64,000 nucleotides of DNA from Trichopria drosophilae (Eukaryota > Arthropoda > Insecta > Hymenoptera > Diapriidae): the NCBI GenBank assembly GCA_030407085.1, contig CM059582.1, positions 66,277,501 to 66,341,500 on the forward strand, given 5' to 3'. This document shows, piece after piece, positions 55,705-64,000 of the stretch. The notes beneath the pieces are model-generated. The model saw only the letters and a list, made by a program, of their open reading frames with translations, was not told the origin of the DNA and searched no databases. Every line of letters starts with the position of its first letter. The first letter of the stretch is position 1. The translations under genes and the position numbers were made by a program.

Positions 55705-56325
55705 ATAAAGTATTTAATTATGTTTGAATAAAATATGCTGTATTCTGTACAATATTATGCATCAAAAAATATTATCCTTGTAATAAATTTAAAGAGCACT
55801 TGGATGCAGTACGTCGAGCATCGTGCGCATCGGATCGTCTGCGCACGGTGGCTTGCGTCGCGCCGCGGTAGAAAAATTGTAATAACTCCATTCCCTGATG
55901 CGTGTCATTTTTTTTCTCAACGGGATTTTTTTCAGAAATGTTAGAAGTATATACTGTATTTTTTTCAATTTGAAATTCGACCAAGAACACTATTTTTCAT
56001 TAATTTGTTATAAACAAATACATTTTAAACAATGTAAAACTCGGTATAAAAATATGAACAAATTCACAGTAATACTCTATTTTATGACAAATTGAAAAAA
56101 TTTTGGGTTTTGAAAATCAATCGAGTAGTTTCCGAGATATTATTTTTTTAGTGAAAATGTTTAAAAATTTTCAATTGTCTATAAATGTGTAAAAAATTTT
56201 TTTTTGCAAAATCCTTTGGGAATTCACTTTTCAACTACAAACTATATAAGAAAAACGCATATTCGATAAAAAATAAGATACCATGTTTTTAGGTGGCCCG
56301 TTTCAGAAATTCTTACTCAATAGCA

Positions 56326-59084
56326 AGAAGTTTAAAATGACCCGTGACCTTATTCCACTTATAATTTGACTTAGGAATCGTCATATGAGGGTTTTTGAGG
56401 TCACTGATTACGAATGTGAGGTCATAATTCAGTAATTCAAAATGGCGGATTCAGTATGGCGGACCTGGTTCGGAAAAAATATGCAAATGATAATAAAATG
56501 GGTATCTTGGTATTTTTGGGGTCGCTGATTACGAATTTGAGATCGTAAAATAGAAATTCAAAATGGCGGATCCAATATGGCGGATCCGATATGAAAAAAT
56601 ATGCAAATGATAATAAAATGAGTATCTGCGGGTATAAAAATAGAATTCCACCATATGAAGTATTTATCGGAAAAAATATTCCAGATATATACTTAATAGG
56701 CAGTGTTAAATGATTCATAACCTTGTTTATGCACTTTTACATTTACTTTATTTATTTTTGAAAATTTTAGCGAAAACTTATTTAGCGGAAACAAACATTG
56801 CGTATTCAGACTTATTAGGCAGTGTTAAATGATTCATAACCTTCTTTATGCACTTTTACTGTTACTTTATTAATTTTTAAACATACATGTTTTACTTAAA
56901 ACACGTATATGTTATTCAATAAATTTATAAATATTTCTAGAATATTTTCAGAATATTTCATACGATATTTTGTAGAATATTATAATTGTATTATTGGAAA
57001 AATATTTCAAGTATCTATTGCCATATTTTAAATCAAATATTCTTAGAATGCCATATGAGTATGGATAATGTGAAGTCACAGATTAAATATTCATAGAATA
57101 TTGAATTTAAAACATTTCGTTGTATAATATGTATGTCAAAAATATTTTGTTTTAAATATTCTGCTTAATGTATTTCTAGAATATATTATTTAAAATATTA
57201 TGTTTGATAATTTTTAAGAATATTTCGAGAATATAACAATCAGAATATTTTTAATGATACTTTAAAAAATTGTGAAAACATTCTGGAAAGATTTATGTTA
57301 CGTAGGTACAAACTCTGCAATTTATCTGTGCAAATGTCATTTTGCGCCTTATGCATTTTAAATATATATTTAGAAATCTCGTAAATACCGTATTTTCTTA
57401 GCAAAAAATTGACTTCCATTGTGAAAATAATATTTTAAAATTATTGTTTTTAAATCAATTAGCTTCACCTAGAAGGTAAAGATGTTTTACTTATTCAGTG
57501 AACAATTTAAGTCAGTCGGAGAAAAATGCGTTTCAGGTTAGAAGTTGTGAAAACCCATAAATTATTATTACTTACGGATCAATCAGCGATTTCGCCACCA
57601 TATAATAACGCTTTGTTTCCCTCGTAGACTGCATTGAAAATATTCAGTTGTAATATCCCGAGACCTTCAAAATTATCGGAATATTTCCCGATAGCTTTGT
57701 GGCAAACAAGTGAATATGTCAAGTTTTGCAGGTTAAAGATCCCGAGCGCGTAGCACGAGCGTACGCTCGTGCTACGCGCTCGGGATCTTTAACCTGCAAA
57801 ACTTAACATATTTATTTGTTCGCAGGAAAGTTAGAGGGAAATATTGCGATTAATTTTGAAGGTCGAGGGGTATTCGGCGGATTATTTTTTGTGACCGCTA
57901 TTTGAGGTTACAGCTGAGCAGAGAGGAGAGACGAATATATGAATTTAGAAGTTTTAACAAATGAGTAGCGAGCATGCAATTTCCGAATGCAATTTCCAGG
58001 AGCTGCCGTGGAATCTCCAGTATAATTTTAAACAAATGACCATAAAACCCTTTGAATATCGCGCTCTGATTGGCTGATATTCAGTCGCGAAAAATAATCA
58101 CAAAGAATTTAACCAGATAAAGATTAATGCAATAAAAAAAATCTTTTCCATTGTTGCAATTGTATATGTCCCCTTAAATCTTTCAACTTTGATATCGAAT
58201 ATCTTGAAACTCAATATGGAATGCCCTGATGAGTTTTCTGCCAGTACTAAATGATAGATATAAAAAAAATAACGTTTTCTGAAAGCTTTAAGAAAATATG
58301 TATTTTTTTATTTTTTTCGGGAACAGGTCCTTACATGAAACCCATAAATAAAAATCATTGGAAATCACAGGAAATATTATTTTATATTGAAGCTAAAAAC
58401 AAAGAGATTTTTCCTGGGGAGTTTAGGTTATCGGGTTCATATTTTATGCTCATAGATTTAAAGAAACGTTAATTTTACAAAGCAAAAGCAGAATAAACTG
58501 AAAATCAATGATCAATACAATATTACTTGCTAAAATTTCCCTACTGTGACAAAACTAGGACGTTGAGTGATAGGATTCACGCCGAATTTCTATAATTTTT
58601 TATAGAACTTTTACACCATGGAATGTAAAAGTGCATAAACAAGGTTATGAATCATTTAACACTGCCTATTAAGTATATATTTGGAATATTTTTTCCGATA
58701 AATACTTCAATCGGTGGAATTCCATTTTTATAGCTTCTGTTCCATCGAAAGCGTCCTTGAAAACCCCCAGATACTCATTTTATTATGATTTGCATATTTT
58801 TTCCAAATCGGCTCCGCCATATTGGATCCGCCATTTTGAATTTCTATTTAACGATCTCAAATTCGTAATCAGCGACCCCGAAAATACCAAGATACCCATT
58901 TTATTATCATTTGCATATTTTTTCCGAATCAGGTCCGCCATACTGGATCCGCCATTTTGAATTTCTGAATTATGACCTCACATTCGTAATCAGTGACCTC
59001 AAAAACCCTCATATAACGATTCCTAAGTCAAATTATAAGTGGAATAAGGTCGCGGGTCATTTTAAACTTCTTGCTATTAACATA
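56326..59084. mobile_element. Nested foldback element C in the transposon's right end
   Basis: Ends GCAAGAAGTTTAAAATGACC (about 56330) and their inverse (about 59080) start inverted arms of about 420-455 bp (56326-56745 with 58627-59084). Each arm has two ~120-bp sub-repeats containing AAATGGCGGATCC and TATGCAAATGATAATAAAAT. Flanking TA is compatible with a 2-bp duplication. A 122-bp segment (GGCAGTGTTAAATGATTCAT...) is tandemly duplicated at about 56699 and 56818. The central 1.9 kb is non-coding and contains an AGAATATT-rich stretch (56935-57260) and a perfect palindrome. The frame 58251-58472 is unrecognised. Confidence 0.78.
57721..57804. repeat. Perfect 84-bp palindrome without spacer
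   Basis: Position i pairs with 115525 minus i over all 42 base pairs; the centre is GT/AC at 57761-57764. The inner part is GC-rich (CCCGAGCGCGTAGCACGAGC and its inverse). Pairing continues imperfectly outward to about 57650 and 57875. It lies near the midpoint of element C and may be the remains of its own small MITE. Confidence 0.95.
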
Positions 59085-59272
59085 TAGCGAATGTTATTAA
59101 CTTTTTTAATATTATTATTGTTTATCTCGAATTTTTGGCAGTGACCCGTTAAAGTACAATCTATAACGAGAATTTAAAAACAAAATTTGTTACCATACGT
59201 TCAGATTTTAACCATCGCGCGTATTTTTAAACAAAAAAATCCGAGATCACTCGAAGTGACTACTATGCGTCG

Positions 59273-61963
59273 ATCCCTTACATGATGCACTAACTCGTTT
59301 TTGGGAGATTGAAACATGTCCTGTCATGAAAATGCTCTCACCTGAAGAGATAAGATGCGAGACTCACTTTCAAGCGACTCATTCTCGCACTGAAACGGGC
59401 CAATACGTAGTGCGCCTTCCGTTCAGAAGTGGTCCTCCAGTCGCTATTGGACACTCGCGCCATATAGCACTCCAGTCAATGACCACTCTCGCTAATAGAT
59501 TGTCTAGAAATCCGGATATGTCAGATCAGTATGCGGACTTCATTTCCGAATATAAGACTCTCGGTCATATGCAACTCGCAAACCTCCCCAACGCCACGGA
59601 TACTCAAATAGTTTATCTCCCACATCATCCCGTGGTAAAACCGGAAAGTCAAACTACCAAATTAAGAGTGGTGTTTAACGCTTCGTCATTAACGAGCAAT
59701 TTTACATCACTCAACTCTCATCTCATGACCGGACCCAAATTACAGCAGGAACTCTTCACTATTTTATCTCAATGGCGTGCTTATAAATTTGTATACTGCG
59801 CGGATATCGCGCGCATGTACCGGCAAATATTAGTCCATCCGGCAGATAGCAATTACCAGCGCATTCTGTGGAAGCCTGATCCTAAAGCCCCTCTAGAAGA
59901 ATATAAGTTAGTGACTCTCACCTATGGTACGGCATTGTACCCCATATGTTGCTTTGAGAGTTATCCAGCAATTAGCACACGATGATGATCGTCTGTTTCC
60001 TCTGGGAAAACAAATACTACATAGGTTCATGTACGTCTTTTTGGCGCCAGCGATGAACCTACCCAAAACCACATGCGTGAAGAGTTATGCAATCTCTTAG
60101 CTCGAGGTCATTTTCATTCGCGAAAATGGGGAAGTAACACGACTTCGCTTCTAACCACTATCGATCATACTGATCATGGTCTGGCTTGGAGCCAATCTGA
60201 CTCACCAGATCAAAGCGTCAAATTGGCTCGGCTTATTATAGAAGCCCCAATCAGATTCCTTCACTTATCAAGTGAATTCACCTCCTCATACAGTCATTAC
60301 TAAACGAACGGTATTGTCAGTCATTGCACGGTTGTTTAATCCATTGGGATGGATATCGCCAGTGGTAATAAGAGCAAAAATATTTTTGCAAGACCTCTGG
60401 CGATCAGACCTCTTATGGGATGACCCTCTCTCAGAATAGCTCGCTCGTCAGTGGGTTGAAATAAACGACGATCTACCTGCACTCTCAGGCATAACCATTC
60501 CTCGTTGGATCATGCTGCAGTCGCAGTGTGAAAGTACTATTCACGGGTTTTCTGATGCGTGTAAGTCAGCATACGCGGCGGTCATATATATTCGGTGTAG
60601 TCATCAGGACTCGTCCGTGTATTTGCATACGTTTTACGATGGTTAAAATTTCGGCCATCAAATCAGGCCCCTCGCCCACGAAAGCCGTGTATACGTATCA
60701 ACGCTAAAGAACTCCGAAATGCAGAACTTTATGCATTCGGCCAGTTGCAGCGACTACAGTTCTCAAGCGAAATGAGTCAAATAATAGCCTATTTACCTCT
60801 CAATAAAAGAAGTCCCCTACTTCCACTCGATCCACTATTGAATGATAAGGGAATGCTACGCGTCGGAGGACGTTTAACGCGTTCCAATGTGGATTATACC
60901 ATTAAACATCCAATCATTTTAAAAGATCACCCTGTAACTCGTCTTTTCGTACAATTTGCACATGCGCGTTGCCTGCATGGAGGACTGCAACTGATGCTGA
61001 GAACTCTTCGTCAGCAAGTTTGGATAATTCGTGCTCGTCAGATTTCTCGGGCAGTCATTGCTAAATGTGTGTTCCCGGTTGAGGGCAGCCACTGCAACGC
61101 AACTAATGGGTGTCCTTCCTCCCGCACGGGTTGTTAAACCTGAAAGAGCATTTATTCATTGCGGCGTGGATTATGCCGGACCGTTTTCGATTCGTGAAAG
61201 TCGCGGTCGGGGCAAACATGCACATTCGGCTTATGTATGCCTGTTCGTATGCATAGCGGTTCGCGCAATACATGCCGAATTAGTCTTAGATTATTCCACA
61301 GCTACATTCCTAGCAGCTTTTAAACGATTTATCGCCCGACGTGGGTTACCTCACGTAGTATATAGTGATAGAGGCACAACCTTTCAGGGTGCCGATTCCG
61401 AACTACGACGGGCGTTTGACGCTGCGATCCAGGATCCAACATTTCAGAATTTTTTAGCCACGCGTGGAGTTAGTTGGCAGTGTATCCCCCCTGCGGCACC
61501 TCATTTTGGCGGCCTCTGGGAGGCTGGCATTTGCAGCGTCAAGCACCATCTAAGACGCATCGTTGCCAACCATACTCCCACCATTGAGGAGTTTTCAACT
61601 CTACTTTGCCAGATCGAGGCGTGCCTCAATTCTCGACCACTCGGAAATCTTCGCGATGATCTTACGGCTCTTACTCCAGGGCACTTCCTTGTTGGAGGTG
61701 AGCTTACGACTCCACCTGAACCATCGCTTCTGAAATTAAATATCAATCGTTTATCTCGCTGGCAAATGTAGCAGCAATTGTTAGAAACATTCTGGGAGCG
61801 ATGGAGTTCAGATTACGAGACCTCCCTTCAGCAACGAACCAACTGGCGACTCAGAACAGAGCCAATTCGCGTAGGTCAAATGATTCTCCTGCGTAACGAA
61901 AATGGCATTTCGGTCGAGTTATTCGGTGCCACCCTGGGAGTGATGGTTTGGTACGAGTGGTGA
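59273..61963 (+). pseudogene. pol: pol of the BEL/Pao element: RT, RNase H, integrase
   Basis: RT starts near 59273 (LTRFWEIE, KMLSPEEIRCE, GQYVVRLPF), then VVKPESQTTKLRVVFNASSL, LMTGPKLQQELFTIL and DIARMYRQILVHP (59640-59840). A frameshift near 59945 leads to VIQQLAHDDDRLFPLGKQIL. At 60032-60040 the protein reads MYV then FGASDEPTQN: the two Asp of YVDD are deleted. RNase H: TKRTVLSVIARLFNPLGWIS, HGFSDACKSAYAAVIY (about 60545). Integrase: LLPLDPLLNDKGMLRVGGRL zinc-domain entry (60820), then HCGVDYAGPF, YSDRGTTFQGA and PHFGGLWEAGICSVKHHL (61160-61545) with Asp, Asp, Glu intact. Several stops and shifts (60448, 60646, 61135, 61771). Confidence 0.87.
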
Positions 61964-62190
61964 CTGCAACGTCTATTCTTGATCGTCCACTGTCAAAAAC
62001 TGCACTCCTTCCGGTGGTGCAGGATGACCCATGATTTAACGTCTTAGTTATAAGTATTAAAACTATCGGTGGTTTATTGCGTTTAGACGTAAGTTGATAC
62101 CGCACCGGTTCGGCTTTAATTTTTCTCATGTCTGTATACGCGCGGTATTTGCCTAAATATAGACTCTGATCGCGTCTAGGGGGCCGGTAA

Positions 62191-62589
62191 TGTTCAAAAA
62201 CTGATCAAATTCGCGCGCTAGCGATTGCTGCGTCATCTATTTGATGCAGATGAGTTGTAATTTTTGTTTATTGTAATTTTCGACTCGGAACCCGACATAA
62301 TGTAACACGAACTGCTTGCGCGCCTCTCCAGTCAGTCTCGATTTGAAAAGCACCGAAGGCGGACCTTGCTCCAAATTGACGAATATTGACGCGAACCTCT
62401 TACATGCAATTAGCGCGCATTTCACATTTTTCGCGGCTTCAGTTTGGAGCGGATATTAAACAGAAATTGTACCGAAATTATTTCAATGTCATTCTTAAGA
62501 AGTGTACAATAATGGACATTTTAGAAAAATGACTCGCGTATGGAATGTGTGGACCTTCTTCCAAAACTGTCTCAGCGTGTTTACGAACA
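62191..62589 (+). repeat. 3' LTR of the BEL/Pao element
   Basis: Direct copy of 50429-50819 with scattered substitutions and a 9-bp length difference near 62422 (CACATTTTTCGCGG). The polypurine tract is immediately upstream at about 62177-62188. Confidence 0.88.
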
Positions 62590-62990
62590 GTAGCTAAAAT
62601 ATTGTCATTGTACTGAGAAAAATTTTAATGAAATTACTTACTACCAAAACTCACCAAGCTTCTAAATGAATATGAACGCTGGAATTATTTACATCTTAAT
62701 GAAGTATTAGTCTACAAAATATCAACTTTTAACTACGTAACAACTGTCAGCAATACGAATAACTGCGGTGCTTGATGAGATTTCGTAATAATACACTTTA
62801 CCAAATATCTTCCGAAGTCACGTGAACACTTTTCAGTGAAAAGCAGATCTTAGTAGTAAAATTCGGGAATAAACGTTTTTACTGATTAATATGGAGGTGT
62901 TTAAATATGATTAAGTGATCGATTAAAAATCTAAAATGATGAAATCCTATTAATTTTGGGTGAAAATTAATTAGAACTCGAAATGCACAT
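62590..62990. repeat. Satellite continuation and right member of a distant inverted repeat
   Basis: 62595-62735 continues the satellite that ends at 50428 (ACTCACCAAGCTTCTAAATG, GAATATGAACGCTGG). 62790-62985 is the inverse of 46199-46400: GGAGGTGTTTAAATATGATT and AAGTGATCGATTAAAAATC, then AAAATTAATTAGAACTCGAA. This puts the satellite inside an inverted-repeat frame. Confidence 0.65.
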
Positions 62991-64000
62991 TTTATAGTTA
63001 TGAATCAATTTTTCATTTTTTGTTTACAATATTTCCTTATATTAATTTTAATATTTTTGAAATGCTTTATTGATAATTTTAGTGATATTTAGTTTCGTTA
63101 ATTTTCGTTATTTCTGTTTTACTACTTAACAATATTTCTTTCCGTTGATTCTCATCTTTCAATTTTGTGAAAAAAATTTACTATCTCATATAATTTGTCC
63201 TGCATTCTCTTGAGAGAGTTTACCATTTTATATTTACTATTTTTTCTGCGTGTTCAAACTGTATGTCTTGGCCCAATATCAGCAATCCTCACGGAGTACC
63301 GCCCGGACAGATCCCGTGTGGGTTTCCATAAATTATCCGATTTTTCCTGTCTTGTAAAGAAGGACAGAAAAGTGCAATTTTGTGATTCATTATTGACCAG
63401 TATTTCATCGCACGTTAAACAAATTAACTTATTGGACTTACGCTTTCATTACGGGTCAAAAATACTATTAAATTACAAGCTCACCTTGATTACTAAATTA
63501 TTAATGATTTTGCAGATTCTCTAAATATTCCAGATATTTTTCTGCATATGATAAACTCACAACTTCAATTGACAAGGTTAATAAACGATCGTACTTAATA
63601 AATGTTTCGAAAATTTGTCAAACTCGTCCGAATTTGACTGTGTAATTGAAATTGTGCCATCTGCCATCAATTACAAATTTCGACAGTAAAATTAATCCAA
63701 AAACTTAAAGAGCTCAGGCAATGTTTAAATGTACCGAGTGCATTTATTAACATGACCGAGTCATTCTTCACATTGGAAACTTGTAACCAATAGCAGGACC
63801 ACTATTCCTTAACCAGTCGTTCACTTTCACACCTTCGGCGCGCAAGTTCTATGGAAAACCCTCTTGATTCTTCATATCAGATATAACAATTTATTTATTA
63901 CCAACTTTCTGAGAAAAATATCTTTAGTATCGTATTCAAATGATTACAGATGAAAACGATGATTTTGAAAAATTAACAAATAACATATTTCTTTCAGTGC
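62991..64000. other. AT-rich sequence without recognised gene
   Basis: An open frame at 63195-63524 (109 codons) has no motif I recognise and begins with a hydrophobic stretch. The rest is AT-rich with no repeat of note. Confidence 0.4.

Larger units (their letters stand above)
52368..59267 (+). mobile_element. 6.9-kb DNA transposon, RSS-like CACAGTG end, TSD CGTCG
   Basis: The left end CACAGTGGTCACTTCGAGTG and the inverse of the right end CATAGTAGTCACTTCGAGTG begin long inverted repeats: 52368-53035 pairs with 59267 back to about 59085 and then with 56325 back to about 55880. The pairing is interrupted only by a nested element at 56326-59084. The exact pentamer CGTCG flanks it (52363-52367 and 59268-59272). 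CACAGTG ends and GC-rich 5-bp duplications are Transib features, but the encoded protein does not look RAG1-like to me, so the superfamily is open. It carries one transposase gene (53218-55704). Confidence 0.82.
50429..62589 (+). mobile_element. BEL/Pao LTR retrotransposon with internal deletion and nested DNA transposon
   Basis: Both LTRs, a gag fragment and most of pol are present in BEL order. Between the middle of gag and the start of the RT part of pol nothing of the element remains (gag C-terminus and protease lost), and a 6.9-kb DNA transposon (52368-59267) stands exactly at the join. The purine tract AGGGGGCCGG precedes the 3' LTR. No clean target duplication is recognised. Confidence 0.87.

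Overview
The window is a gene-poor, AT-rich, intron-bearing animal sequence made almost entirely of nested transposable elements and satellite-like repeats. The only clear host-type gene is a multi-exon DUF4806-family gene. That family is expanded in ants and other insects, and the element mix (Ty3/gypsy, BEL/Pao, Penelope-like, Jockey/CR1-like LINE, foldback DNA elements, MITEs) also fits an insect. I favour a hymenopteran, probably an ant; this is inference. I see no prokaryotic operon, CRISPR array, rRNA or tRNA.

Layout: 0.4-0.85 kb, a Tc1/mariner-like transposase remnant. 1.6-2.55 kb, a ~140-bp satellite with a four-unit (~560 bp) higher-order period. 2.5-5.1 kb, an LTR-like block. 5.1-18.9 kb, a decayed Ty3/gypsy element (gypsy-1) with gag, protease, a 21-bp minisatellite, RT/RNase H, an embedded G-patch domain and integrase. 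Its integrase is split by a 5.3-kb pair of foldback elements, whose arms carry another ~141-bp satellite. 20.2-24.7 kb is a nest: a viral-glycoprotein-like fragment cut by a Penelope-like element (minus) with a candidate hammerhead ribozyme, itself cut by a LINE (minus), with MITEs in both.

25.7-26.6 kb is a solo LTR (minus). 27.3-29.1 kb holds the DUF4806 gene, whose third exon contains a 194-bp MITE with an 8-bp target duplication. A GC-rich Ty3/gypsy element (gypsy-2, 29.2-36.2 kb, TSD ATAG) lies in a probable intron of that gene. 37.0-42.8 kb is a foldback element bounded by TTAA. 45.5-46.2 kb holds a dense TGCGTAAAGT dyad array flanked by 23-bp direct repeats. 46.9-49.55 kb is a 5'-truncated third gypsy element (gypsy-3) with its 3' LTR. 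50.4-62.6 kb is a BEL/Pao element with both LTRs and a large internal deletion. Inside it sits a 6.9-kb DNA transposon (52.37-59.27 kb, TSD CGTCG) carrying a DDE-like transposase gene, and inside that transposon's right end sits another foldback element with an 84-bp perfect palindrome. Satellite and an inverted arm flank the BEL element.

The elements do not act together as a pathway. The window records successive insertions, and most coding regions carry stops, frameshifts or lost catalytic residues. The best leads are the G-patch inside a gypsy pol, the hammerhead motif, the unassigned transposon with RSS-like heptamer ends, the repeated foldback elements with ~140-bp repeat arms, and LTRs of one family that carry different minisatellites.
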